A stretch of DNA of 64,000 bases from Candidatus Saccharimonadota bacterium (lineage in GTDB: Bacteria; Patescibacteriota; Saccharimonadia; Saccharimonadales; Saccharimonadaceae). The stretch is from positions 57,389 through 121,388 of the forward strand of contig JAFWCN010000006.1 of NCBI GenBank assembly GCA_017536895.1, given 5' to 3'. Shown piece after piece: positions 42,682 to 51,327 of this stretch. Position 1 is the stretch's first letter. Each line of letters begins with the position of its first letter. The notes under the pieces were generated by a model, which was not told where the DNA came from, did not search any database, and saw only the letters and a program-made list of their open reading frames with translations. Both the position numbers and the translations under genes were made by a program.

Positions 42682-43641
42682 ATGATTAAAAAGAAAACTT
42701 TCACGAAGAATCAGCTCGAGAAAATGACAGCCGAAGAGGTAATTGATAAGCTTCAACACGAGAATTATTCTTTGCTTGCTACCCTTGGCGCTGAGAATTT
42801 AAGAAAAGAGATGGTAAATGTAGGTAGGGCATGTAATATTGCAGTAAATTATTTTTTCCGAACAACTGGGCCAATAACTGATGCTAAAAAGCACAACAAA
42901 GCCGCCAGAAAAAAACTAGTTAGAGTTTTATCCAAGATTACACCCGGCTCATATGCTGGAATGCCAAAAGATTGTGAAAACGGGCTTGTGATTGGATTCA
43001 ATCACCCATCGCTTGGGGAAATTGCGCGAATCCTGGTAATGAAGATTGATATTATGGGTGATAAACCAATGTACTTTCCGGTAAACCTACCTTGGTATGA
43101 AGCTTTGATGCCAAATTACGAAAGAATAAAGCGACTTGGTATAATATTGACCCCAACTATCACGCCTTCGACTTGGCAAAAAATGAACCTTCCGATGGAT
43201 TCGTGGCAATATGAACAAGGAAAACGCTTAAAAAAGGAGTTCAGAGACGTTTATACGGAATTATCTCACGATGCCGTAAAAAACGGTGGGGTAATATTTG
43301 TGGCCCCTTCGGCGACGAGACAGGAAACTGTATTTAAGAACAAAGAAGAATACGACGGGGAAGAGGAGATTGTACCAACCATGTCGCTACTCGCGGTAAG
43401 ATTATACAAGGACCCTAAGATGAAATGTGACTTTTTGCCTATGGCTGTCCTGCCGCCAGAAGATTTTAGTCGTGGACTAAATTTTCGTAAGAAGTATCAA
43501 TTAATTCCGGGTAAAATCATGACGGAAAGTTACATCCGTAAAAAATATTTTAAAAATAAAAATGTTAAAAAGTTAGATGGATTTGACCACGAATTCCATC
43601 AAAGAATTGCGAATGAGTTGCCAAAAAGGTTTTGGTATTAA
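42682..43641 (+). CDS. PlsC-like acyltransferase
   Basis: This is a 319-residue protein. The motif NHPSLGEIARI resembles the NHxSxxD acyl-transfer motif of 1-acylglycerol-3-phosphate acyltransferases, but the acidic residue is Glu rather than Asp, and KPMYFPVNLPWYE and FVAPSATRQ follow in the expected order. There is no membrane helix. It would acylate lysophosphatidic acid or a related lipid, though the Asp-to-Glu change leaves function open. The start at 42682 follows the -10 box; the earlier ATG at 42673 lies inside that box. Confidence 0.75.
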   Translation: MIKKKTFTKNQLEKMTAEEVIDKLQHENYSLLATLGAENLRKEMVNVGRACNIAVNYFFRTTGPITDAKKHNKAARKKLVRVLSKITPGSYAGMPKDCENGLVIGFNHPSLGEIARILVMKIDIMGDKPMYFPVNLPWYEALMPNYERIKRLGIILTPTITPSTWQKMNLPMDSWQYEQGKRLKKEFRDVYTELSHDAVKNGGVIFVAPSATRQETVFKNKEEYDGEEEIVPTMSLLAVRLYKDPKMKCDFLPMAVLPPEDFSRGLNFRKKYQLIPGKIMTESYIRKKYFKNKNVKKLDGFDHEFHQRIANELPKRFWY

Positions 43642-43652
43642 AGTTATTATGA

Positions 43653-43658
43653 TATAAT
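43653..43658 (+). promoter_or_regulatory. -10 box of leaderless membrane glycosyltransferase-like gene
   Basis: TGATATAAT immediately abuts ATG 43659. GTG 43665 lies six bases downstream of the box, the same spacing seen at other leaderless starts here, so the GTG is preferred. Confidence 0.6.
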
Positions 43659-43664
43659 ATGAGT

Positions 43665-45110
43665 GTGAAGAAAATTGTTATTTCTAAACTTTTTTTGTAT
43701 CGATACCGGTTTGTAGTTGGGTATATTATTTTAGGATTACTATTTACCGTGCTTTTAGTGGGACTACCGTTAATTGCCCAAAAGGGTTTGTCTGAAGCTG
43801 AGATTGAATCAGCGACGACTTCTTATTACTTAGGAAAAAACGGTATTTTAAATGGCGATCTCGTGGATTTACCTTATAGAGTTTTGCAAAAATACTCTAT
43901 TACTTTCTTTGGCTTATCCGCTTATACGATTAAGTTACCGAGCATCCTGATTGGACTGATGCTCGGCTTCTTGTTGATATTGCTACTCAACCGGTGGTTT
44001 AAGAGCAACGTGTCACTTCTTGCTTCGTGTTTGATTGTGCTTTCAACGCCTTTCTTGTTCTTGGCAGGTTCTGGCACTCCTCTTATAATGATTGTGTTTT
44101 GGCCGACCCTGCTACTGTGGCTTGGCTCTAAAATTCAAGGCGAGAAGAAACCAAAACCACTGTATAGTTTTATATTCGCACTGGCGATGCTGCTTTCGAT
44201 ATTCACTCCTTATATGATTTATTTTGCAGTCTTTTGTGTGATATTTGTGTTTGCACAGCCGCATCTTCGATTCATCGTCAAACATTTACCGAAAATACCA
44301 CTTGCTTTGGTATTTTTGATTATTGCTGGTGGATTTACCCTGCTTGGATTTAGTGTCTATAACCATCCAGAGGCAATCATGGAGCTGCTATTTACGAGAG
44401 ATTTTAATATTGGCGATTTCTTCTCGAATATTGTTAATGGATTTGCGCCAGTGTTTTCGTGGTATTCTAGTGTCGAAAGCGTGTTCTTGTCGCCTTTGAT
44501 TAGCTTGCCGACTTTTGCTTTGGCACTGATTGGGCTGTTTTCTACCACTAAGGGATTCTTCGCTTCGCGAAATTCGATTGCCACAGTGCTTCTAGTGTTC
44601 TGTGTGGTTATTACTGGGTTCAATCCTGATGCTGTGGTGTTCTTTATCTTGCCATTTGCTATTTTGATTGCGCATGGCATCAAGTACTTACTGGAAAAAT
44701 GGTATGGACTTTTCCCGGAGAATCCTTACGCGCGTATCTTTGCGCTTTTGCCGCTGACGGTACTATTTGGCATTATGATTATCCCAGGACTTCTTCAGTA
44801 TGTATATGGCTACCGCTATAACCCAAATGTGGCAGATGAGTTTGACTATAAACTAGAAGTGATTCTTGAAAACTTGACGGATGAGAAACTAGTTGTTAAA
44901 GAACATCGTAATTTTTACCAAATACTGGAAGCGTCGTCTGGTATCAAAATCGTTGATAATGTGGAACCGGGTGAAAAATTAGCGGTTCTGGGAGCGCCGG
45001 AACAAATTCCGGAGAACTATCATTTGTCCAGAATTATTACCTCGCCAATGCGAGATAATTCTGATATAATATATCTATACACTTATTCAGAGGAAATGAA
45101 AGGAGAATAA
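43665..45110 (+). CDS. Multi-pass membrane protein, GT39/ArnT-like
   Basis: This is a protein of about 481 residues with roughly 11 membrane helices. An extracytoplasmic loop after the first helix includes SEAEIESATTSYYLGKNGILNGDLVDLPYRVLQKYSITFFGLSAYTIKLPSILIG, a layout typical of GT39/ArnT-like and PMT-like glycosyltransferases. The C-terminal soluble region has EVILENLTDEKLVVKEHRNFYQIL. It may move a sugar from a polyprenyl carrier to the envelope. The start codon is chosen from promoter spacing; ATG 43659 would add two residues. Confidence 0.75.
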   Translation: MKKIVISKLFLYRYRFVVGYIILGLLFTVLLVGLPLIAQKGLSEAEIESATTSYYLGKNGILNGDLVDLPYRVLQKYSITFFGLSAYTIKLPSILIGLMLGFLLILLLNRWFKSNVSLLASCLIVLSTPFLFLAGSGTPLIMIVFWPTLLLWLGSKIQGEKKPKPLYSFIFALAMLLSIFTPYMIYFAVFCVIFVFAQPHLRFIVKHLPKIPLALVFLIIAGGFTLLGFSVYNHPEAIMELLFTRDFNIGDFFSNIVNGFAPVFSWYSSVESVFLSPLISLPTFALALIGLFSTTKGFFASRNSIATVLLVFCVVITGFNPDAVVFFILPFAILIAHGIKYLLEKWYGLFPENPYARIFALLPLTVLFGIMIIPGLLQYVYGYRYNPNVADEFDYKLEVILENLTDEKLVVKEHRNFYQILEASSGIKIVDNVEPGEKLAVLGAPEQIPENYHLSRIITSPMRDNSDIIYLYTYSEEMKGE

Positions 45111-45111
45111 A

Positions 45112-45417
45112 ATGGGTCAGAAAATGGACCAAGTGAAGCTTTTGAACCAATTGCGTAAGGCGCAAAAAGAGCTTAAAAATGAAATTGTAGAAGTAGAAGC
45201 AGGCGACGGTGCGGTAATCGTACAAATTAATGGTGAGCTTAAAGTTAAGAAAGTTAAGATTGATCCGGAGAAGATTGATTTAGACGATATTCATGAACTT
45301 GAGCGTTGGATTGAAAACTGTATGCGTGATGGTTTTGCTAAGGCACAAGAAATTGCGACGGATAAGATGAAGCCACTAATGGGTGGACTCGGTAACCTCG
45401 GCCTTGGCGGGATGTAA
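45112..45417 (+). CDS. YbaB/EbfC-family nucleoid-associated protein
   Basis: This 101-residue protein shows LRKAQKELKNEIVEVEAGDGAVIVQINGELKVKKVKIDP and DIHELERWIENCMRDGFAKAQEIA, the YbaB pattern. It binds DNA and commonly sits just upstream of recR, as it does here. The start follows the previous stop by one base. RecR follows after 19 bases. Confidence 0.92.
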   Translation: MGQKMDQVKLLNQLRKAQKELKNEIVEVEAGDGAVIVQINGELKVKKVKIDPEKIDLDDIHELERWIENCMRDGFAKAQEIATDKMKPLMGGLGNLGLGGM

Positions 45418-45436
45418 TTAAGAGTTAGGTGCGAAA

Positions 45437-46042
45437 ATGTTGCCACATGCTTTGGTTAACACTATTGATGCTTTGTCACGACTTCCTGGAGTAGGTCCGC
45501 GTACTGCGGAAAGATATGCATATTATCTTTTTAAAACTTCACCCAAAGTGGCGGAGGGAATCGCGGATTCTTTGGCTAATCTTCATAGTGGTGTTAAATC
45601 ATGTCCAGTGACATTTGCTTTGATTGATGCGTCGGAAGATGTTTCGCCGCTTTATAGTGATGATTCGCGAGATAAATCCACCGTGATGGTGGTAGAGGAG
45701 CCACTTGATATTTACGCGATTGAACAGACTAAGGCATATAAGGGGACTTATCATGTACTGGGCGGGGCAATCTCGCCGATTGATGGCGTGACACCAGAAC
45801 AGTTGCATATTGGTGAATTAATTAAGCGCGTAAATAATGACAATGTGAAGGAAGTGATTATCGCGACAAATCCGTCAGTAGAGGGAGAGTCAACCGCACT
45901 GTATCTCGAAAAACTATTACACGAACAGAATCCGGAATTAAAATTAACACGTCTTGCACGCGGATTACCGCTTGGTGTCGACCTGTCTTACGCAGACCAA
46001 ATTACGCTCAGTGCGGCTTTAGAAAATCGAACGAAACTGTAA
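45437..46042 (+). CDS. recR: Recombination protein RecR
   Basis: This is a 201-residue RecR. The N-terminal helix-hairpin-helix (LSRLPGVGPRTAERYAYYLFK) and the Toprim domain (VMVVEEPLDIYAIEQT, HVLGGAISPIDGVTPEQL, ATNPSVEGESTALYL) are intact. The four-cysteine zinc site that normally lies between them is gone: the CPVTFALIDASEDVSPLYSDD region has one Cys only. RecR helps load RecA at gaps. The 3' end lies inside a long inverted repeat with the convergent gene. Confidence 0.9.
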   Translation: MLPHALVNTIDALSRLPGVGPRTAERYAYYLFKTSPKVAEGIADSLANLHSGVKSCPVTFALIDASEDVSPLYSDDSRDKSTVMVVEEPLDIYAIEQTKAYKGTYHVLGGAISPIDGVTPEQLHIGELIKRVNNDNVKEVIIATNPSVEGESTALYLEKLLHEQNPELKLTRLARGLPLGVDLSYADQITLSAALENRTKL

Positions 46043-46149
46043 TAACAATTTTCTCGGGGGACGGGTCGCTCGCGCCCGTCGTCACGGGGCTCGCGCCCTC
46101 ATCCTCGGTCGTAACCTCCGGAAGCCCCCGAAAAAATGTTATTACAGTT
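46036..46149. repeat. Long inverted repeat spanning convergent stop codons, with GC-rich core
   Basis: Arms at about 46036-46060 and 46125-46149 match over AACTGTAATAACA, with a few mismatches, and end in CGGGGG and CCCCCG. The stop codon of recR (46040-46042) is in the left arm and the stop of the acyl-CoA ligase gene (46142-46144) in the right arm, so the arms encode the same Leu-stop end on opposite strands. The core is GC-rich with further hairpins, for example ACGGG/CCCGT and GGGC/GCCC. It can act as a bidirectional terminator. Confidence 0.7.
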
Positions 46150-47875
46150 CCTCTAATGCCTTAAAGTCAACCTTAGCGAGTTTGGTCTTCGGAAGAGCAT
46201 CGATGAAGCGGATTTCGCGAGGAATCTCGTATTTGGCAAGATACTTTTTGTAGATAGAATTGAGTTCCCTACGGATTGAATGCTCGCGGGCATCGGGGTT
46301 TGCGACAACAAAGACGACGACTTTCTCGCCGCGGAGTTTGTCCTCACGACCGACTACAGCACAGGCCGCAACGTCTTTACATTTTAATGTAACGTCTTCA
46401 ATGTTGGCTGGGTAAATATTGTAGCCGTTTGACACAATCATGCGTTTTAGACGAGAGCGGAAATGTATTACACCGCGTTCGTCGGCGTAGCCGATATCGC
46501 CTGTGCGGAGGTATTTTTTGTTGCCAATCTTGATGAATGCCTGCTCGGTCTCTTTGGGCTTGCCGAGATAGCCCTTCATGACTGATAAACCACGAACGAG
46601 TATTTCGCCATCTTGACCGAGCTTGGCTGGCTTCTTAGTTTTGAGGTTCATAATAATAACTTCGTTATCAGGGATGGGATAACCGATGGTGTCAGGCTCT
46701 TCGGCAACGGATCGTGGGGAAAAGATAAAACCGCCTGAGGCTTCGGTGAGGCCATAGCCGTTTTCGATGATGGCTTTGGAACCGTGTTTTTTCAAAAAAT
46801 CGTTGATTGCTTCCCTACTCGACATACTGATCATATCGCCACCGGAGACGACGTATTTGACATTTTTGAGGCCGTCACTTCTGAATTTTATCTTGGTGAG
46901 ATATTCAAAGACGGTAGGGACACCGACCAAAATATCAACTTTGTATTTGGTAATGTATTTTTTAAATTTTTTGGGATTAAACTGTGGGATGAGAAAAGTG
47001 CGGGCGCCAAAGTAAAGCGGCATATGGATACAACAGCCAAGGCCGAACGCATGAAAATTCGGGAGGAAAGCCATAAAGGAATAATCTGGCTTAAATAGTT
47101 CCGGAACAAGATATTTAGCACCGAGAGCTTGGGCGTTGAAATTCAAATTTGAGAGAATAATTCCTTTGGGTTTGCCTGTGGTGCCACCAGAATACATGAT
47201 AACAGCATCGTCATTAGCGTTAACGCGAGCGTGAGGGTTGCCGACAAATTTGCTGGCTTTTGACAAAAACTGATCCCAAGTAATGACGCGCTGAGATTTC
47301 TTGATGTGGTTTTTGCGACCTTTGGTCAGTTTGTAAATTGCTCTTACCATTATATCCATTGAGCGGGTAGGCGATACGACGACCAATTGTTCGAGTTTGG
47401 TGTTTTTGATGATGGCTTCGACTTTTGGGTAAGAAACATCAACGCAAAGCATGATTTTGGATTCGGCTTGATTAACGAACTCCTCTATTTCTTTTTCCGA
47501 AGACAGGGGATGAATCATATTGGCTACTGCGCCAATTTCGTTGATAGCATAAAACATGTAGATTGCCTCAGGGGTATTTGGCATACAGACGGTAATCCGC
47601 TCGCCTTTCTTAGCACCGATGGCTTTCAAAGCGGCGGCAACCTTGTTGATTTTTTTGATTAAGTCTTTGTATGTGATTTGGTTGTCAAAGTATTCAAGCG
47701 CGGTGTTATGAGGCCATTTGCAAGATGATTCATACACGACATCATAAAGACCACCTTCAAAATACTTGATATCCTTGGGCATTTTCTCGATGTAGCCATA
47801 TTTGGCACGTTCTAACTTCATATCGATTTTACGCAAGGTGTTTTTAATCTTATTGTAAACAAACTCTAAAGGCAT
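46142..47875 (-). CDS. AMP-forming acyl-CoA ligase-like enzyme
   Basis: This is a 577-residue adenylate-forming enzyme. The AMP-binding P-loop is MYSGGTTGKPKGI. NGYGLTEASGGF gives the A5 motif, YLRTGDIGYADERG the A7 motif, and GYNIYPANIEDV the A8/A10 region. LPKTKLAKVDFKAL supplies the C-terminal lysine. It likely activates a fatty acid to acyl-AMP and acyl-CoA. It belongs to long-chain acyl-CoA synthetases by pattern; the chain length is not readable. A TAAAAT box lies about 10 bases upstream of the ATG. Confidence 0.9.
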   Translation of the reverse strand: MPLEFVYNKIKNTLRKIDMKLERAKYGYIEKMPKDIKYFEGGLYDVVYESSCKWPHNTALEYFDNQITYKDLIKKINKVAAALKAIGAKKGERITVCMPNTPEAIYMFYAINEIGAVANMIHPLSSEKEIEEFVNQAESKIMLCVDVSYPKVEAIIKNTKLEQLVVVSPTRSMDIMVRAIYKLTKGRKNHIKKSQRVITWDQFLSKASKFVGNPHARVNANDDAVIMYSGGTTGKPKGIILSNLNFNAQALGAKYLVPELFKPDYSFMAFLPNFHAFGLGCCIHMPLYFGARTFLIPQFNPKKFKKYITKYKVDILVGVPTVFEYLTKIKFRSDGLKNVKYVVSGGDMISMSSREAINDFLKKHGSKAIIENGYGLTEASGGFIFSPRSVAEEPDTIGYPIPDNEVIIMNLKTKKPAKLGQDGEILVRGLSVMKGYLGKPKETEQAFIKIGNKKYLRTGDIGYADERGVIHFRSRLKRMIVSNGYNIYPANIEDVTLKCKDVAACAVVGREDKLRGEKVVVFVVANPDAREHSIRRELNSIYKKYLAKYEIPREIRFIDALPKTKLAKVDFKALEEL

Positions 47876-47899
47876 GCTACTATTTTACCATATTTGTGT

Positions 47900-47905
47900 T
47901 ATAAT
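47900..47905 (+). promoter_or_regulatory. -10 box of leaderless cdsA
   Basis: TGTTATAAT extended -10 box, six bases before the ATG at 47912. Confidence 0.68.
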
Positions 47906-47911
47906 CGGGCT

Positions 47912-48598
47912 ATGGATAAGAATTTCAAGGTTCGTTTTATGGTGGGTGCAGCGATGTTTATTGTAGCACTTATAGCACTTTATACTTTCGAGGGGACGCC
48001 TTTTAAAATAATATTTGGACTTTTTGCGCTGGTGGCGGCGATTGAACTTTTTTCTTTCTTTAAGAAAAAACGTAATTTTGAATTGTTTTTGCTAGTTGTT
48101 CTTGAGTTAGCATTTTTGTTTTACGGAGTTTTATTTGTGGCGCAAATAGATACTTCGCATTTTTGGTATATCATCCTTGGTGTACCAGGATATGATATTT
48201 TTGCTTATCTATTCGGTAAAGCCTTTGGCGGAAAAGTATTTGGTAAAAAACGCCCGTTTCCGAGAATTTCCAAGAATAAAACTTGGGAAGGAACGATTCT
48301 CGGGCTTGCGATGGCTATGGGTATGGTTGCGATACTAATGGCAGTAAGAGGGGCATTTGCTACTGATTGGTTCTACTTGCTATGTGGACCACTTGCACTT
48401 TGTGGTGATTTATATGAGAGTTTCTTGAAGCGTCAGTTCAAAGTAAAAGATTCAAATGAAATCGTCATCAAGTATCCTTTATTTAAGAAACTTGAGCTCC
48501 TAATTGGGGGAGCAGAAGGACATGGCGGATTCTTGGATCGGATTGATTCGACTGCTTTTACTGCCGCGGTATTATTAATCATTTCAACGTTTGTCTAG
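47912..48598 (+). CDS. cdsA: Phosphatidate cytidylyltransferase
   Basis: This is a 228-residue integral membrane enzyme. The CdsA signature is at the C-terminus: SKNKTWEGTILGLAMAMG, GDLYESFLKRQFKVKDSNEI and GGAEGHGGFLDRIDS. It makes CDP-diacylglycerol from phosphatidic acid and CTP. It is followed by yqeG-like and pgsA genes, so the group forms a phospholipid synthesis unit. The ATG at 47912 is chosen from the -10 spacing; a TTG 18 bases upstream overlaps the promoter. Confidence 0.9.
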   Translation: MDKNFKVRFMVGAAMFIVALIALYTFEGTPFKIIFGLFALVAAIELFSFFKKKRNFELFLLVVLELAFLFYGVLFVAQIDTSHFWYIILGVPGYDIFAYLFGKAFGGKVFGKKRPFPRISKNKTWEGTILGLAMAMGMVAILMAVRGAFATDWFYLLCGPLALCGDLYESFLKRQFKVKDSNEIVIKYPLFKKLELLIGGAEGHGGFLDRIDSTAFTAAVLLIISTFV

Positions 48599-48608
48599 GA
48601 GTTAAAGT

Positions 48609-49040
48609 ATGAAGTTTTTTGTAGCTGACAAGGAATTTGAAAAGTTTGAAGATGTGAAGGCGAGCATTCTAAAAAAAGCTGGAGTTAAACTACTACTTTG
48701 TGACCTTGACAACACCTTGCGTCTTCATTCTGAAAAAGAACCGGCGGAGGAGTTGCAAAAATGGATTAGGGAGCTTCATCGTTCTGGGGTTAAAGTAGTA
48801 ATTATTTCAAACAATGGCCGTAAGAAAATGATGCAAAAGTTTTGTGAGCCAATTAATGTGCCCTGCGTGTGGTGGGCGATGAAGCCAATGAGCAGGAAGT
48901 TGACTGCGGCAATGAATGAATATGGTTTTAAGCCACGTGAGACCGTGATGCTAGGCGACAAATGGTCAACAGATTTGTTGGCTGCTAGATTTGCTAAAAT
49001 TAGGATGTGGAAAGTTGACCACCGCAGAAATATTGTATAA
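48609..49040 (+). CDS. YqeG-family HAD phosphatase
   Basis: This 143-residue HAD hydrolase has motif I LLLCDLDNTLRLH, motif II VVIISNNG and motif III/IV VMLGDKWSTDLLAARFAKIRMW. YqeG-type enzymes are phosphatidylglycerophosphate phosphatase candidates (as in GEP4/PgpP). That fits its place just before pgsA. It is located 10 bases after cdsA with GGAG nearby. Confidence 0.88.
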   Translation: MKFFVADKEFEKFEDVKASILKKAGVKLLLCDLDNTLRLHSEKEPAEELQKWIRELHRSGVKVVIISNNGRKKMMQKFCEPINVPCVWWAMKPMSRKLTAAMNEYGFKPRETVMLGDKWSTDLLAARFAKIRMWKVDHRRNIV

Positions 49041-49049
49041 GGAGTATTT

Positions 49050-49607
49050 ATGGCTAGTCAAAAGAATAAAATCACCATTCCAACCCACCTAACATTCCTG
49101 AGAATGGCGTTAGCGGTTATTTTTATGATGCTGATTATGATTCCAGCAAAGTGGGTTAAGGCGCTTGCTTTGATGGTGTTTTTGATTGCGGCAGTGACTG
49201 ACAAGCTTGATGGATATATAGCGCGAGAGACCAAGACTGTTACAGAGTTAGGCACATTCCTGGACCCAATTGCGGATAAAATGCTAACAAACTTGGCATT
49301 TCTTGCCTTAGTAGCGCTTGGTGTTGTGCCGGTATGGGTATTTGCTATGATTCTGGTGAGAGATTTTGCCGTGGATGGACTGAGGATGGTTTCTATCAAA
49401 AAAGGTAAGGATTTACCATCTTCTTTGCTAGGTAAATCAAAGACCACTGTGCAGATGATAGCGCTTGGCGTGTTGTTGTTTAGTGTGGTGGTGAATTTTG
49501 ATATAGTTAGAATAATTGGAAACATTTTGTTGTATGCAGCACTAATAATGACTGTCACCTCAGGAGTGGGATATTTCTATAACGCAAGGCAAAAACACAT
49601 CATATGA
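49050..49607 (+). CDS. pgsA: CDP-diacylglycerol--glycerol-3-phosphate 3-phosphatidyltransferase
   Basis: This 185-residue membrane protein carries the CDP-alcohol phosphotransferase motif, DKLDGYIARETKTVTELGTFLDPIADK, with the DxxDGxxAR...GxxxDxxxD pattern. It makes phosphatidylglycerophosphate from CDP-diacylglycerol and glycerol-3-phosphate. Cds, YqeG and PgsA together give the route to phosphatidylglycerol. It has a GGAG ribosome binding site and follows yqeG by nine bases. Confidence 0.92.
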   Translation: MASQKNKITIPTHLTFLRMALAVIFMMLIMIPAKWVKALALMVFLIAAVTDKLDGYIARETKTVTELGTFLDPIADKMLTNLAFLALVALGVVPVWVFAMILVRDFAVDGLRMVSIKKGKDLPSSLLGKSKTTVQMIALGVLLFSVVVNFDIVRIIGNILLYAALIMTVTSGVGYFYNARQKHII

Positions 49608-49613
49608 TATAAT
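49608..49613 (+). promoter_or_regulatory. -10 box of leaderless NrnA-like gene
   Basis: TGATATAAT overlaps the pgsA stop (49605-49607) and lies six bases before the ATG at 49620. Confidence 0.65.
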
Positions 49614-49619
49614 AGTTGT

Positions 49620-50606
49620 ATGTATAGTAAGTTTAGTGATTTTTTGGACGGTAAGCAAAAAATATGCGTGATTCAGGCGGAGAATCCGGATGGTGATTCA
49701 CTAGGTTCGGCTGTGGCGCTGGATTATTTGCTAGGAGACAAAGAGATTTCTTTGTACTGTCCGGTTGATATACCGAAGTATTTGCGGTATTTTGCGGATT
49801 GGTCAAGAGTGTCGAATGAATTTGACTACAAAGCCGATGGTTATATTATTGTCGATACGGCGGCGGAAGTGCTTTTGTCGAAGCTACTTGAGGATACTGC
49901 GATACGAAATCGTTTATATTCTGCGCCGGTGTTAGTACTTGACCATCACGAAACGGAGGATGATTTGGCTTTCCCGCATGAGGCGATTATCGAGGTACTG
50001 CCTTCTTGTACGGAGCTAATTTACAGAATCGCTAAATCAGAAAAGATTGAGATTAATAAGGAGGCAGCAGAAGCGATTTTCCAGGGTTTATTGTCGGATA
50101 CTTTGGGACTAACTAGCTCATCAGTAACAGCGGAGACCTTTGAGGTGGCAGCGGATTTGATGAAACTTGGCGCGAACGTCACGGAGTTAGAGGAAAAGCG
50201 CCGTGAATTTATGAAGAAATCACCGCGGATACTCGATTATAAAGCGGAGTTGATTCGACGAATTGAATACTCACTTAACGGAGAACTGGCGACTGTTCAT
50301 ATTCCGTGGGATGATATTCGAGAATATTCAGATGAGTATAATCCTAATGTGTTGATTTTAGAAGAAATGCGTTTAGTGGAAGGTGTAAAGGTCGCGGTTG
50401 CAGTGAAGACCTATCCTGACGGCAAGGTGACCGGTAAAATCCGCACCTCGTATGACGCACCGATTGCAGACAAGGTGGCAGGATATTTTGGAGGTGGTGG
50501 ACACCCACAAGCTGCTGGTTTTAGAACTTATGATACGACCTATGAGGAAGTAGTGCGTGATTTAGTAAAAGTAATTCCGGAGCTTCTTGAAAATGGACAA
50601 GAGTAA
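49620..50606 (+). CDS. DHH-family phosphoesterase, NrnA-like
   Basis: This is a 328-residue DHH/DHHA1 protein. The first motif is AENPDGDSLGSAVAL, with Asn in place of the usual His. VLDHHETEDD is the DHH motif, and FGGGGHPQAAGFR gives the C-terminal DHHA1 site. NrnA proteins degrade nanoRNA and pAp. The reading frame overlaps the next gene by 14 bases. A leaderless start is predicted. Confidence 0.88.
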   Translation: MYSKFSDFLDGKQKICVIQAENPDGDSLGSAVALDYLLGDKEISLYCPVDIPKYLRYFADWSRVSNEFDYKADGYIIVDTAAEVLLSKLLEDTAIRNRLYSAPVLVLDHHETEDDLAFPHEAIIEVLPSCTELIYRIAKSEKIEINKEAAEAIFQGLLSDTLGLTSSSVTAETFEVAADLMKLGANVTELEEKRREFMKKSPRILDYKAELIRRIEYSLNGELATVHIPWDDIREYSDEYNPNVLILEEMRLVEGVKVAVAVKTYPDGKVTGKIRTSYDAPIADKVAGYFGGGGHPQAAGFRTYDTTYEEVVRDLVKVIPELLENGQE

Positions 50607-51327
50607 GCTAAAACTTCAGAAAACGCATGATTATTCGGCGGTCAAAGAGCCGAAATTAGTAGTAGTATTTATCCATGGAATTGCGTCTGATTCTAGCACT
50701 TTTGATAAGTCACTTCATTACCTTGAGGGAGTTAAATCGTTAAATGACGTTAGGTTTGTGACTTTTGATTTGCTAGGCTCTGGTAAATCACTCAAAAGTG
50801 ATGAACTTAACTATTCGTACAGTGAACAACTCGAAGCTTTGCATAATTCAATTGAAAAATTAGGGGTCGGCAACACGCCACTAGTACTAATAGGTCATTC
50901 GATGGGGACTTTGATTGTGACACGTTATGCGGAAACGTATAAGGGTTCAGTAAGCCATTTAATTTTGATTTCACCGCCAATTTATACGGAAAAAGACTTA
51001 GATAATCCGGCCTTTGCGGCAGGGATGAAAGTTTTTCAGGATGCGGTATCGGTGAGGAATCACGAGGTGGTTGAGGAAAAATCCTTTAAGAATTCTATTT
51101 CGAAAATCGTGATGAATCGACGTAATTACGCTGTGCTTGCTGGTATAAAAATCACGACTGTTTTGATTTATGGAGTTCAGGATCGGTTTATTGGAGTTTA
51201 CAATGTTCCACACCTATTAAAGGAAAACCCTAATATCACAACAATCAAAACTGAGGGACTACACGGTGTTTCGCGTGACAAATATACTAAATTAACGGGG
51301 GTTCTAGAAGGGATTTTACATGCTTAA
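50593..51327 (+). CDS. Alpha/beta-hydrolase
   Basis: This 244-residue alpha/beta-hydrolase begins FIHGIASDSSTFD (oxyanion region) and has the nucleophile elbow IGHSMGTLIV. A late TEGLHGVSRD supplies the catalytic His. The substrate is unknown. I chose the ATG at 50593 (MDKSK); a TTG six bases earlier is in frame. It overlaps the NrnA-like gene by 14 bases and the cysS gene by eight. Confidence 0.87.
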   Translation: MDKSKLKLQKTHDYSAVKEPKLVVVFIHGIASDSSTFDKSLHYLEGVKSLNDVRFVTFDLLGSGKSLKSDELNYSYSEQLEALHNSIEKLGVGNTPLVLIGHSMGTLIVTRYAETYKGSVSHLILISPPIYTEKDLDNPAFAAGMKVFQDAVSVRNHEVVEEKSFKNSISKIVMNRRNYAVLAGIKITTVLIYGVQDRFIGVYNVPHLLKENPNITTIKTEGLHGVSRDKYTKLTGVLEGILHA

